Origin: Porogramme epimiltina
Taxonomy: Eukaryota; Basidiomycota; Agaricomycetes; Polyporales; Polyporaceae
Direction of reading: 5' to 3'
Assembly: GCA_900155495.1 (NCBI GenBank)
Contig: FTLJ01000018.1
Span: 1 to 64,000, forward strand
Length of the DNA stretch: 64,000 bases
Part shown: positions 1 to 11,654 of the stretch, piece after piece
How the letters are laid out: every line of letters begins with the position of its first letter
Position numbering within the stretch: the first letter of the stretch is position 1
The notes under the pieces: model-generated
Told to the model about the DNA's origin: nothing
The model's input: the letters and a program-made list of their open reading frames with translations, nothing else
The model's database searches: none
Program-made: the position numbers and the translations under genes

Positions 1-31
<31 letters not shown>
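1..31. repeat. Poly-G homopolymer at the window edge
   Basis: The first 31 bases are all G and the run starts exactly at position 1, followed by ordinary G-rich sequence. It does not match the TTAGGG-type telomere repeat. A pure G run at an edge is typical of a sequencing or assembly artefact (two-colour chemistry reads absent signal as G), although a genuine homopolymer cannot be excluded. Confidence 0.9.
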
Positions 32-32
<1 letters not shown>

Positions 33-665
33 GGTGCCTGACAGATGCAGATGGCGGCGGTTTCGAGGCGAGGCGGGGTGCGAGGCGGACGTCGGGAGCG
101 CGGCTGGGGCGGACGCTGATTGCGAGGACCCGGAGCCTGGGCGGCGGTCGGGGCGGGGGGGCAGACGGGGTGCAGGCCGAAGCCCTGGGAGGGAGGAGCC
201 GCCCGGCGGGGCGTTGGCGCGGAGACGTGATGGTCGGTACGGGCGTCTGGGCGGTGGCACTGTCAGAACAACAGGAGTTGCCGGATCGGGCAGAGGAGAG
301 CAATGGGTGGCAAGGGATTGGCCTGCTCGTGGCTCTCGCCAGCGGCCTCTGTCTTGGCTCGTCCATCAGTGACAAAACGACCAGTTGAGGTGCGTTGCAC
401 ATTCGTCCCGCTGCATTTGTCACACGTCCGACCACCCTCCTCGTTTCTCACGCGCTCCTTCAGGACATCTCCCCATGCGCATTCGGCGCGATCTCACTCG
501 TTTGGAGACAGCCGGGGCCCATGCTGCTCTGCCCCGCTTCGCTCCCAGTCTACGCGCCGTTTGACATTAGCAGATCCAATGCGAGCGCATGGCCCCTTCT
601 CCCTGCGCCGATCCCGGCCCCCTCTCGTAATCCATAGATTACACCCTCCGCGAGCGCGGACAAGA
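32..665. other. Upstream region of the first sulfate permease, no gene seen
   Basis: This stretch is GC-rich with overlapping open frames on both strands, as expected by chance at this composition. No domain, signal peptide or splice-linked exon was recognised. It leads into the TATA-like box and CT-rich leader of the permease gene at 730. Confidence 0.5.
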
Positions 666-670
666 TATAA
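666..670 (+). promoter_or_regulatory. TATA-like box of sulfate permease 1
   Basis: A TATAA sits 60 bp before the ATG at 730, followed by a CT-rich stretch typical of fungal core promoters. The transcription start was not determined. Confidence 0.45.
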
Positions 671-729
671 GCCGCGTCTGCGTCCTTGCTCCGGAGTTCC
701 TATCCCCCTGTCCCCCCTTCCCCGCAGCC

Positions 730-3576
730 ATGCTCGCAGACGTCAAGAAGACCTGCAAGCGCATCGTGGGGGCCTCCGACGACGATATCTCCGTCGTCAC
801 CCCCCGGGATTGGGCTCAAGGGGCCGCCCATAACCCCGTCCGACGTGTTCGTACCTCCCCTCTTCGCTCGCCGGTTTCGCGCCGATGCTCATCCTTCCCA
901 TAGGTCGCGGACTACATCTCCGGCCTCTTCCCCGTCTTCGGCTGGATCACCCGCTATAGTCCGTCCCCCACGTGCCATCTATTCTCACTATTTCTGACCC
1001 CGCTGAGTAGATTTCGGATGGATGAGCGGGGATGTGATCGCTGGACTGACCGTCGGTATTGTTGGCGTCCCGCAGAGCATGTCATATGCCCAGGTGCGCA
1101 CTGTCCAGCCTCGTTCCCGCGCGTCTCGGGGCTGACTGGAGGCTCCAGATCGCCACACTCGATCCGCAATATGGTCTGTACTCGTCGTTCGTCGGAGTTT
1201 TGGTTTACTGCGTAAGTAACGTTATATCTCGTAACGTCTTCCAGCTCCGGCGGGCCTTCTCTTCTTCCGTGCATCACTCATACCCCGCATTTGCTCCACA
1301 GTTCTTCGCCACCTCGAAGGATGTCTCCATCGGTCCCGTCGCTGTCATGTCTCTCACGGTCGCTCAAATCATCAAACACGTCACGGACGCCCATCCCGGA
1401 GAGTGGTCCCACCCGCAGATAGCCACCACCGTCGCTTTCGTTTGTGGATTCATCGTTCTCGGCATCGGCCTCCTGCGCCTCGGGTGGCTCGTCGAGTTCA
1501 TCCCCGCCCCTGCTGTCAGCGGTTTCATGACCGGGTCCGCGCTTAGTATCGTGTCAGGCCAGGTTCCAGGCCTCCTCGGACTCAGCGGCTTCGAGTGAGT
1601 ATTTTTATCTCTTCTCCGCCGTTGATTAACTCAAACGCCGTCTTCAAAGCACGCGGGCTGCAACGTACAAAGTCATCATCAACTCTTTGAAGCATCTCCC
1701 AGGCACGAAGCTCGATGCCGCATTTGGTATCACAGGCCTTGTCTCTTTGTACATTATCCGATGGGCTTGCGATCGTCTCTCAAGACGCTACCCGTCTAGG
1801 GGTGAGGTGGTTTACCTGCCGATCTCACGTCATATCCTGATATCCCTTTTCTAGCACGGATGTTCTTCTTCATGTCTGTCTTTAGGAACGCGTTCGTTAT
1901 CGTGGTGCTCACTTTCGCGTCGTGGCTGTACGCCCGCCACCGGAAGGACGCCCATGGAAACTACCCCATCAAGATCTTAAAGGACGTCCCCAGGGGTTTC
2001 CAGCACCTCGGGCCTCCGACTATCGACCCCAAACTTATTTCCGCGTTGGCCTCTGAGCTTCCCGTCGCCACTATCATCCTATTCCTGGAGCACATTGCCA
2101 TCTCCAAGTGTAAGTTTTGACTCCGCGCCCGAGTTCACAGGTCAGCGCGCTAACTCCGCCACCCGCACTAGCGTTCGGACGTGTGAACGGCTACAAGATT
2201 GACCCCAATCAAGAGCTCATCGCCATTGGCGTCACGAACACGATCGGGACGCTCTTCGGCGCGTACCCCGCGACTGGATCTTTTTCGCGCTCCGCCCTGC
2301 AGTCCAAGTCCGGCGTTCGCTCCCCTGCCTCGGGTCTCTTTGCCGCGATCGTCGTCATCGTCGCGTTGTACGGTCTCACCCCCGCCTTCTTCTGGATTCC
2401 CAACGCGGCACTGTCGGCCGTCATCATCCACGCGGTCGCGGACCTCGTCGCGTCCCCGCGTCAGGTGTACTCGTTCTGGCGCGTCTCCCCCATCGAGTTC
2501 GTCATCTGGGTCGCCGCCGTGCTCGTGACAATCTTTGCGACGATTGAGGACGGCATCTACACGTCTATCGCAGCGTCGCTCGTCCTCCTGCTCATTCGCG
2601 TCGCCCGCCCTCGAGGCCACTTCCTCGGCCGCGTCACGCTGCACAACACCAAGGAGCAGAGCACCCGCGATGTGTACATTCCCATCAAGCCGAACAAGTT
2701 CCTCATGAACCCACACGTCAAGGTCTACCCTCCTTCTCCGGGTGTCGTGGTGTACCGCTTCGAGGAGAGCTTCCTCTACCCGAACTCGTCCCTCGTGAAC
2801 GATGCGATCGTCGACTACGTCAAGGAGACCACAAAGCGCGGCCGCGACATGACTGGCGTAAAGGCTGGGGATCGCCCGTGGAACGACCCAGGCAAGAACA
2901 GCGAGAACTACGATGACGAGACCAAGCCGATCCTCCACGCAGTCGTACTGGACTTCTCCGCTGTGTAAGTGCCCTCGCTCTCCGCGGCACCGCAGTGACG
3001 CTAAACTTGCCATTCGCGAATCTTGCAGATCGCACATGGACACCACTGGCGTGCAGGCGCTGATCGACACGCGGACTGAAGTCGAGCGGTGGGCAGATCG
3101 CCCCGTGGAGGTGCGCGCGCTCCCCGTCCCCGGCTCTCGCCCTCAACGCTGACGCTGACGTCTGCCCCTCGCCCCCGCAGTTCCACTTCGCGACCCTCCT
3201 GTCGCCGTGGATTCGCCGCGCGCTCGTCGCGGGCGGTTTCGGCGTGGGCAAGGCCGACACGCACATCCACGAGGAGATCGCGCCCGTCACGCGCTACCAC
3301 GACCAGTATATCGCGGACCCGGAGCACTGCACGGACCCGAAGGACGTCGCGGAGATGCGCGTCACCGACCCCGAGGCGATTGCGCAGGTCGCTGCGATTA
3401 GCGTGCGCTCATCCACGGACGGCACCGTCCGCTCCGCGTCGGTGCCATCCGAGTCCGCGCTCATGATGCTCCCCGAGACGCCGTTCTTCCATCTCGACCT
3501 CGCCGCGGCCGTTCGCGCTGCGGAGAGGGGCCTCTCCCGCGCGCCTTCGATCATCGAGAGCGAGACCAAGAACTGA
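730..3576 (+). CDS. SulP-family sulfate permease with STAS domain (copy 1)
   Basis: A plasma-membrane sulfate transporter of the SLC26/SulP type. Exons start at the ATG at 730 (MLADVKKTCK) and continue through short introns. Visible family blocks are the N-terminal VADYISGLFPVFGW, the SulP signature region VIAGLTVGIVGVPQSMSYAQ, the membrane segment around IATLDPQYGLYSSF, the long hydrophobic exons at 1300-1595, 1860-2110 and 2172-2966, and GAYPATGSFSRSAL, which is well conserved in fungal permeases. The C-terminal STAS domain begins around HAVVLDFSAV (2930-2965) and continues after an intron with DTTGVQALIDTR. The stop is at 3574-3576. About ten introns are inferred. A close paralogue lies on the other strand at 5442-8324. 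Transport of sulfate is known for the family; the exact substrate and affinity are inferred. Confidence 0.93.
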
Positions 3577-3874
3577 AGGAACCAAGGCGGTCCCGCGCTG
3601 CGCGGCTGGGCTGAGGGTGTAGAGGCTGATGGGGGCTATAGACTGGACGTTTATTTTATGATGTAGCCATGACCCCGCTTTGCATTTGCACTCGCTCCAT
3701 TAGAATGTTGTAGTTTTACGACCCATGTACGCCCTTAATGGCTGTAATGTATATAACGGAATTCTGGGCGTCGCCAGCGACGCTGCGGGGATACTTTTGC
3801 ACAAATTCAATTAGAATGGTTAACAAGTTGCACGTATTAGTGACCTACGCGTGCTGCAACTCGTAAGAATGTGT
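3577..3874. terminator. Convergent 3' regions of sulfate permease 1 and TACO1
   Basis: About 300 bp separate the stop codon of the plus-strand permease from the stop codon of the minus-strand TACO1 gene. The stretch is AT-richer than the flanking exons and must hold both transcript ends. No specific polyadenylation signal is claimed. Confidence 0.4.
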
Positions 3875-5074
3875 CTACGCATCCGCAGTCGTCCACACTT
3901 TGAGCGTGTCGTCTGCTTCCTCTATAGCCTCCACTAGCTTGTCCAAACTCTCTCCCACCTCGTCGTCTAGTTCCTCTAGTGGCTCTAGCGGAGCATACAC
4001 CAACTCACTACTCAGTAGCTCTCGGCATACGCCCGGTGCACCCAGTGCTGAGGTGAGCTTGTGGAGTGTCTGTTGGGGGCATTTGAACTGCAAACCAAGG
4101 GTCGCCGCTCAGCGTCCGAACACCAAGCATGACATGAAGACAGCACAAACCTCGACGGTCCGACTGCCATCCGGCAGGTCCTCGCACTCGAAGTCTTCTG
4201 CATCCTCATTAAGTGCTGTCTCTACGAGTGTTTCGAGTCGCGCCTCGATATCATCCCCTGCGTCGAGTGCGACCTTGACACGACCTTCCCGCTTGAACAG
4301 GAACTTCACGTCTGCCATTCGCCCTCTCGAATGACATCAGTGGAAAGAAAGGGCAGGGGGTGTGAAATCTACGTACCCATTGTCTTTGAGGGTTGAGGAT
4401 AGGAATTTAATGGTACGGTTCGGGTTGTCCGACAAGCATTCTCTTCAGGCCTTCAGGACCCAGACACCAGCCACGGAAGGACAACAGAGAACACTCACAC
4501 CATGATGCCCACAGACCCCGGCCCCATGACCTCAAATGTGAGGTGCGTGTTGCCCTTGTCGTTTCCGCCCGCAGCCTGCGACGTGCCACGTTCACAAGAG
4601 TACGCAGTGCACATGTTATACTGACGCACCTTTTTCAAAGCATTCTCAATGTTGTCCCTCGGCACACCTGAGTCCTTCGCTCGCCTTAGGGCCGCTGCCA
4701 GCGAATTGTTTTGTTCAGGATCCGGACTACCGCCGTCTGGGCGAAACGGTGTTCAATGACAGGCTGTAAGGTAGGGTGGTACCAACGTACTCCGCACGGC
4801 AAGCACTATCTCCTGCAACGTATAGGTTGTAGCAAATCCAAACAGTGCAGGAGAATAGCATGTACGCACCCTATATGCCCGACTGTACAGAGCACCCTTT
4901 TGGATGTCATTGGCCCCTTTACGCTGCTTGATTTTCGACCACTACGCGGCAAGGGTTCAAGGGGAATTCAGTGCCGGTGCGCAAGTAGCTCACCTTGTTG
5001 TGCCCTGATAGACGCGGTGGAATTGAGTGGAAAGAACGGATGCGCAAGGGTCGAGAGAATCGAAGGACGTTCAT
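3875..5074 (-). CDS. TACO1: TACO1/YebC-family mitochondrial translational activator
   Basis: Homologue of YebC/TACO1, in mitochondria an activator of COX1 translation. The start at 5074 gives a 27-residue first exon, MNVLRFSRPLRIRSF and onward, rich in Arg and Ser as in mitochondrial presequences, ending in SGHNK. After an intron (donor at 4993) the next exon continues WSKIKQRKGANDIQKGALYS, giving the family signature SGHNKWSKIK. Further downstream, around 4630-4700, GVPRDNIENALKK matches the conserved YebC block, and an exon at 4109-4318 carries FLFKREGRVKV and LPDGSRTVEV. The last exon (3875-4093) ends with an acidic tail. At least four introns are needed. The gene lies convergent to sulfate permease 1. 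A longer in-frame upstream Met at 5188 exists, but the shorter start fits a presequence better. Confidence 0.88.
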
Positions 5075-5441
5075 GAAGTGAGTACCCAGGTCGAAGTCGG
5101 TGACGTCTCGACGCCAGAAATGGACATGCTGACCCCTGGTCAAGCGCTTCGCTCGGCTAGCCAAGTTTATGGGCCCTTCCAGATCCAAATTCAGTCCGAA
5201 AGAGCGGCTATATACATAGCACTACGTGAATCCACACAAGACATCGTGCGTCCATCACTTCAAGGTTCAAACCATGTAGAGAGGATTAAGTCGTGAGTGT
5301 ATTGGGGCGTGATCATGGTATTTACGGTACACAAATTTTAGCATAGCACTACTTTATCGTTACAGACAGCTAATTACACAGCGAGTGAGTTGTATTCCAA
5401 ACAATCGACATCGCGAATCCAAGTGTCCGAGGACGTCAGAC
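5075..5441. other. Spacer between TACO1 5' end and permease 2 3' end
   Basis: About 370 bp of AT-richer sequence containing the TACO1 promoter on the minus strand and the 3' end of the second permease. A TATA-like TATATA lies near 5210 on both strands. No coding feature is supported. Confidence 0.4.
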
Positions 5442-8324
5442 TTAGGCATCAGAGCGACTCGCCTCAGTCACCTCTGGCGCCTTGCGCAGGCTCGACGTCT
5501 CAGAGTCCGGGACGGCGCCTCCTTGTCTCCTCACGAGGCCGAGCTCCGCCGCGCGGACGGCCGCGGCGAGGTCAAAGTGGAAGTAGGGCGTGTCCTCGGC
5601 CGAGATCGGCGCGTCCTCCTCGGCGTCCTCGAGAGACTCGATGTCGACGGTCTTCTGCTGCTCTTCGATCCCGCCGAGCTGCCGCCGCCCACCGCGGTAC
5701 GGCACGACGGGCGCGATCTCGGTCGGGCCCCGCGAGGAAGGCGTGCCAGTACCGAAACCGCCGGCAACGAGCGCGCGCCGGATCCATGGCGAGAGAACGG
5801 TCGCGAAGTGGAACTGCAAGCGAGAAATGTCAGCGGGCCGTGAAAACACGAGGGCGACGACGCCAAGGAGGGGGACGGGGGAGATGGGACGGGAGAGCGG
5901 GGCAGGCACCGAGGAGAGGAGCTAGAAGAAAAGATCGCGTACCTCGACAGGCTGGTCCGCCCACCGCTCGACCTCGTTGCGCGTGTCGATGAGAGACTGC
6001 ACGCCGGTGGTGTCGATATGAGAACTGATAAGGCAAGGTGCGCGGGAGGGGAAAACATATGCAATCAGCCTTCACCGCATGGCGCATCAGACAAGGTTGT
6101 TAGAACTCACACTCCGGAGAAGTCGAGCACGATCGCGTGCAGGACGGGCTTTGCGAGGTTTTCCGCGTTTTCGTCGGTGCCCGGCCTCGGGCCCGGGTCA
6201 TTCCATGGCCGGTCGCTCATGCGCACCTGGGTCATGTCGACACCACGGCGCAGGTGCGTCTTGACATGGTCGACGAGGGCGTCGTTGAGGAGGGAGGTGT
6301 TGGGGTAAAGGACGCTCTCCTCGAAGCGGTACACAATGATACCGGGCGTGGGAGGCACGACCTTGACCTGCTTGGTGTCGCCCTTGCGAGGCTTGATGGG
6401 GACGAACACCTCGCGAATCTCGGAAGGGTTGCGGCTTTGGCGGAGTGTGACCTTGCCCAAGAAGTTCCCGCGGGGGTGTGCCACGCGGATCATGAGGAGG
6501 ACGAGGGAGGCGCAGATCGAGGTGTAAATGCCGTTCTCGATCGTGGAGAAGATGGTGACGAGGACGCTCGCCGACCAGATAACGAACTCGAGGGGGGACA
6601 CGCGCCAGAACGAATACACTTGGCGGGGGGAGGCGACGAGGTCCGCGACGGCGTGGATAACGACGGCGGAGAGACCGGCACTCGGAATCCAGAAGAAGGC
6701 GGGTGTCAGGCCGTAGAGCGCCACGATGACCACAATGGCAGAAAGGATGCCGGCGGCAGGGGTGCGAACGCCCGACTTCGACTTCAGGGCCGACCGAGAG
6801 AACGAGCCGGTGGCCGGGTACGCTCCGAAAACGGTACCGACGGTGTTTGTCACGCCGATGGCGATCAGCTCCTGGTTAGGATTGATTTTGTACCCATTGA
6901 GACGGCCAAAGGCTACGCGGCGACACATGGTCAATATCTGGTGGATAAGGATATGGTCCGGAACACTCACACTTGGAGATGGCAATGTGTTCAAGCAAAA
7001 GGATGATGGTGGCCACCGGAAGCTCACCCGCCATGGCCGAAATCAATTCCGGGTCGATGACTGGAGGGCGGACGTGCTGCAGACCCCTCGGGACGGTCTG
7101 CAAGATCTTGATCGGGTACTTGCCGGACGCGGACTTGTGGCTTCTGCAGTAAAGCCATGACGCGATGGTGAGGACGACGATGACGAATGCGTTCCGGAAG
7201 ACCGAAATGAAGAAGAAGAGGCGCTCTGGATCACTGAGAGTTAGATGAATTCCAAATCTTGTCATATATGGAACTTACTTCGAGCAGGGTACCGGTTTGA
7301 CAACCACTCGCACACCCAACGGATGAGGTACAAGCAGAAAAGACCCGTGACTCCGAAAGCGGCGTCGAGCTTCGCTTGTGGCAGGAACTTGAAGCAGTTA
7401 ATGATGACTCGGTACGTCTCTGCCCTCGTGCTAGATGATGTTAGCACGAGCTGAGCATGTGGTCGTACGGAAGAAACTCACTTGAAGCCGGATTCGCCGA
7501 GAAGGCCCGGAACCTGACCCGCAACGATGTTGATGGCGGAGCCGGTCATGAAACCACTCACTGCTGGAGCAGGAATGAATTCGACAAGCCATCCGAGACG
7601 TAGGAGACCGATGAGGAGGACGATGAATCCACAGATAAATGCAACGGTAGTGGCGATCTGTGGGCCCTCCCAGACGTTGGGGTGGTGGGCTTCCACATGC
7701 TCGATGATGCGTGCGACCGTGAGGGACATGACAGCGACGGGACCAATGGAGACATCCTTCGATGTGCCGAACAGCTACAGAGTGTACGTCAGCCGCACGG
7801 TCACCGGGACGTAATTCAGAGTATTTGCTTACACAGTAGATCAACACGCCTACAAAAGCAGAATACAGACCGTATTGCGTGGGAAGGGTCGCAATCTAAT
7901 GCCATCATAAGGATTAAGATTAACCACTTCCTTAACGGTCCAAGAGAGGACGCACCTGAGCGTAGGACATGCTCTGGGGGACGAGGACTATGCCGACGGT
8001 GAGGCCGGCGATGACATCACCATAGAGCCATCCCGTGTCTATAGACGCGGTTAGAAGCATGCGCATATAAAAGGATACAGTAAGGACTTACTGTACCGCG
8101 AGATCCAACTAAAGATCGGGAAGAGGCTCTCTGCGTATCTCACGACCTGCGATGAGGGTAAGCCGATACCAGGAGAGAACAGAAGGGAGTGTGCATACAT
8201 CTTGCCTCGGTTTCACGTCGAAGCTACTTGCCCAGTCCTTGATGGACACCACTGGCACTCCATCCTCTGGCTGGCCGATTGCGCGTTTTCCGAGACTCTT
8301 GGCTCTGCTGAAGAGAGACGCCAT
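5442..8324 (-). CDS. SulP-family sulfate permease with STAS domain (copy 2)
   Basis: A second sulfate permease, clearly paralogous to the gene at 730-3576 and placed tail to tail with it. The start at 8324 gives MASLFSRAKSLGKRAIGQ, followed by an N-terminal exon ending near FDVKPRQD. Membrane exons at 7478-7729, 6876-7225 and 6107-6930 carry VAFICGFIVLLIGLLRLGW, AFGRLNGYKINPNQE and GAYPATGSFSRSALKSKSGV. The STAS domain starts at HAIVLDFSGV (around 6110) and continues after an intron with FHFATVLSPWIRRALVAGG (around 5800). The C-terminal cytosolic tail (5442-5750) is longer and more acidic than in copy 1, with a run of Glu and Asp around 5600. Sulfate uptake is inferred from the family. A TCACGTGA motif about 420 bp upstream could link it to sulfur control. 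Confidence 0.92.
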
Positions 8325-8740
8325 TGGGGGAGTGTGTGGAGGAGGTGGGAGGCCTGGGATGATTGAGGCACTGGCGTAGGTTTTTAAAGGGAGGGAGGAA
8401 TCCAGGCACACCAAGTGCGGTGAGCGCAGATGCCGCAATTCGACTAGTTGATGACAGAAGTCTGTCCAATAGATCCAAATTACGGAAGGTGGGGCAACGT
8501 AGTGTGGGACTGGCGCGTAACTAGACTCCGCAAGCGAGGCGGTCGGTCGGTGGCCTGTGTCGAGGGGCGAGCAGCTGCGAGGATGGTCGAGGACGGAGGA
8601 AAGAGGCTGCTTCGATGGCTTCGGAAATAGGCATCGAGAAGACTGCCCGCCGCATTATTCATATCGAGGCCGATTCAGTCAGTGACGAGCACGAAAACAT
8701 TCTGCGCTCACAAGCACGTCATCCCCCTTCCTGGTTGCGC
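8325..8740. other. 5' flank of sulfate permease 2, no gene seen
   Basis: This stretch contains a TTTAAA-type AT patch near 8391-8397, about 70 bp from the permease start, and otherwise no coding signal that I trust. Transcription of the permease runs leftward from here. Confidence 0.35.
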
Positions 8741-8744
8741 GAGA

Positions 8745-8752
8745 TCACGTGA
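8745..8752. promoter_or_regulatory. TCACGTGA box (Cbf1/CDEI-type E-box)
   Basis: A perfect 8-bp palindrome TCACGTGA lies about 420 bp upstream of the permease 2 start. In yeasts this sequence is the binding site of Cbf1, which with Met4 activates sulfur assimilation genes. Whether a basidiomycete bHLH factor uses it here is inference, and E-boxes occur by chance in GC-rich DNA. Confidence 0.4.
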
Positions 8753-10475
8753 CTTTCCTTTTGCGTCCTTCCCGAGGCGTCCAGTAGAAACCTGACAGCC
8801 ACAGCCGCAGCCACCGTGTCCTCGACCGACAGCGTCTTGACACTCGTCCTATCGACCTGTTGTTCGCGCCAAGCATGGATCCGACCGCCCCCGACCAACG
8901 GGTCGTGAAGCCCCGGCCTTCCAATCTCCTCGTCTAGCCTTGTGCCCTTATGGTTAACCCGCCATTCCCGCCCGACGTCTCGCGCATCCAAGCTCTTAGC
9001 TGGGCGCGCACCAGCTCAGACGCGCCCGGCCCTGCCAGGTCTGGTTCCCGCCGGGTTCCTTGATTGCGTTTCAACGTTCGCGGGTCTTCAACAAGCGCAG
9101 TCGCCATCCTCGTGTTCAGCTATGGCCGCGTCGCGTTCGCGTGCCTCGCACCGCTGTTCCTGTTCACGAGACGTGAACGTTATTTAGCCCTCTGGTCTCG
9201 AAAACGTAGATCGCCCGAGGATCGTTCTGACGTCGCATTCCGCGGGTCTCTCGGGGGGACTGCGCTAGACCTCCTCCGTGCCGGAAAAAGGAGCGGCGAC
9301 CCTGACGAGACGCCACCTGGGCGCAGCAATGTACCTCTGTCAACGAGCCTTGAGTCGACCCCCCGTCGTCCGCGAGGCACTGCGATCTCAATATGTCCAG
9401 CCAGTGTCCAGTTGAGCGTCATCACATAAGACGCGTGAAGTTGGCGACGTGGGAAGCTGTTTGAGCCGGTAAGTAGACTGCGGGCGGAAGACCATGAAGT
9501 GCTAAACCTGTATTCGCTTCCATGAAGCCAATCGTTACGACAACCTCGCTCCGCAGGTTTGCCACATCGCTACCTGGTGGCTGCTGCGAGCCTTGGCGTC
9601 GTTTGTGAGCGAATGTGGGACGCCGACTTCGTCGTGCCCAGCGTATAGTCTTTTCTAGACGGTACGCGCCGATGCGCGGCAAGACAGATGGGCCGGGGTC
9701 AAGTGAGCCTTTTAGTGTGTCAACGACGAGCGGCGGGCGTAGAGAGTCGCAGGGGGCGGGGCGACGTGATGGCGAAGAGCAGGCGGATCTCCGTGGCATC
9801 CCTGGAGGGGAGTGCGAGAAGGCTTGGAAGTGTGTGAGCGAGGCAGGAATTCGGAATACCTTGAGCGAGCACCAAACGGGATGCAGGCATGTGCCCGCTG
9901 GGAACCCGGATAGTTCGGACTTCGCTGCCGGCACGGAGGCGCGGTAGATGCGTGGTCTATATGAACCAGGTGACTGTAGCTGGTGCTTTCGAGAGCGCGA
10001 ACACGATGCATATCGCTGATCCGAAATGAGGTGGGCTATACAGTGCTTTAATAGACAGTGTGGCTAGGAAGTTCATTTCGCGGGGGACCATCGGTGCGCA
10101 TTGCGAGCAGGCGGCGTGCACCGACGGTCCCCGACGCACGCACCCGCACGCCCGTCGAGGGTGGCCACACGAGCAGGCCGCCGGGGGAGGGGCGGGGGCG
10201 ACACGGCGGTGGCGGGGCAAGAGGAACGCGTTTTGATGAACGCGCAAAGATGTACGGAAATGGCCGCCCACGTGGCAGAGTCATGGCGGGGAGTCGAGGC
10301 GGGCTGGCAGAGACTGAGACTCGCATCGCCCTTCGCCGTCCTTTGTCTTCGCCCAGAGAACCCGTCTGTACTTTTCTTTTCGCCAGCACCCGTTCATCTC
10401 TAGACCTGTCAGCGCGCAGTGCGCCTGCGTAACGACCCCCTCAACGACCCCAGTCATAGCATACGACCTCCGATT
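8753..10475. other. Intergenic region before STRAP, no gene seen
   Basis: About 1.7 kb of GC-rich sequence with only scattered, mutually overlapping open frames (for example 9422-9934 minus). None shows a recognisable domain, signal peptide or consistent exon chain. The right end holds the STRAP promoter, with a CT-rich leader at 10365-10400. Confidence 0.45.
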
Positions 10476-11654
10476 ATGGCCCTCCCCTACAAAGCCGTTC
10501 CCCTCGTCGCGCCCGGCCACACGCGTCCCGTCACCCACCTGTCCTTTTCTTCCCTTCAGGATGACGGGACGTACGTCCTCATATCAAGCTGCAAAGATGG
10601 AAACCCCATGCTCCGCGAGTGGACCGGAGACTGGATCGGCACCTTCATGGGCCACAAGGGCGCGGTTTGGAGCAGCAAGCTTTCCCCTGACACCTCCCGC
10701 GCCGCATCAGGCAGCGCAGACTTCACAGCGTGCGTACCCCGCCCTCTCCTTCTCCCGCGCCCCGCGCGCGCCCTCCAGGCCCGGTTCCTGAACCCTCTTC
10801 CCCGTTCTGATCAGCAAAATCTGGGACACGTACACCGGCGAATGTCTCCAGTCCTTCCCGCACAATCACATCGTCCGGAGCGTTGCCGTGTCCCCTAGCG
10901 CGTCGCACCTTCTCACTGGCGGCCAGGAGAAGAAGGTGCGCATGTTCGATCTCGGCCGCCCCGACGCCGAGCCGGACTTCCTCTTCGAGGGCGCCAGTGC
11001 GTTCTCGCATGAGGGCACCGTCAAGAGCGTCGTTTGGGTGGGCGACCATACGGGCGTAACCGCGGGAGAGGACGGGATAATCAAGTGAGCGGGATCCTTT
11101 TCGTCTTTCGCGGCGTACTTGAAATGTTGAACGCGCCCCCTCTCCGCGCAGATGGTGGGATCTGCGGACACGAACGCTCACTACCAGCATGACGTTCCCG
11201 GGGCCGATCACTTCGATGGAGCTTTCGCCGCAGACGAACCGGATCGTCGTCACCTCTGGCAAAACAGTCTCGTTCATCCCCGCGCTGCTCAACGGTCATC
11301 AGCCACACAGCTTGACGCTTCCGTACGCGCCTTCATCCGCGTCCATCCACCCCATCCTTCAAGATCGGTTTGTTACCGGCAGTACAAGCGACGAGTGGGT
11401 CCGCATACACGATGTTACGGGCGAGGAGCGCGAGGTGCTCAAGGGCCACCACGGGCCGGTCCACTGTGTCGAGTATAGCCCGGATGGCGAGTTGTTCGCG
11501 AGCGGCAGTGGTACGTTGAACTCCTAGCTTCTCCTTGGCAAGTCAGCATTGACGCGACGTGGTTATTTCAGAGGACGGTACTATCCGGCTGTGGCAGACG
11601 ACCCCGGGCAAGACCTACGGACTCTGGCAAGGTGTGCCTGCGAACGGTGGCTGA
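10476..11654 (+). CDS. STRAP: STRAP/unrip-like WD40-repeat protein
   Basis: Homologue of serine/threonine kinase receptor-associated protein (STRAP, unrip), a WD40 propeller that in animals works with the SMN complex and in TGF-beta signalling; its fungal role is less clear. The first exon from the ATG at 10476 reads MALPYKAVPLVAPGHTRPV, then contains GTYVLISSCKDGNPMLREW and GTFMGHKGAVWSS, the first blades. The second exon (from about 10815) covers the KIWDTYTGE-type blade and LLTGGQEKKVRMFDLGRP. The third (from about 11152) covers the middle blades and VLKGHHGPVHCVEYSPDGE. The last exon reads EDGTIRLWQTTPGKTYGLW, matching the conserved STRAP C-terminus, and stops at 11652-11654. Three introns are inferred. 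No kinase or other fused domain is present. Confidence 0.92.

Noticed and set aside
2168..3070. 300-codon minus-strand ORF opposite sulfate permease 1
   Set aside because: It is the antisense shadow of the permease exons, with Arg/Asp/Val-rich composition and no domain. The mirror case at 6137-7006 (plus) behind permease 2 is the same.
9422..9934. 170-codon minus-strand ORF between permease 2 and STRAP
   Set aside because: No signal peptide, domain or repeat; composition fits random GC-rich sequence.
10048..10432. Open frames on both strands just before STRAP
   Set aside because: They overlap each other and the STRAP promoter and leader; no motif.
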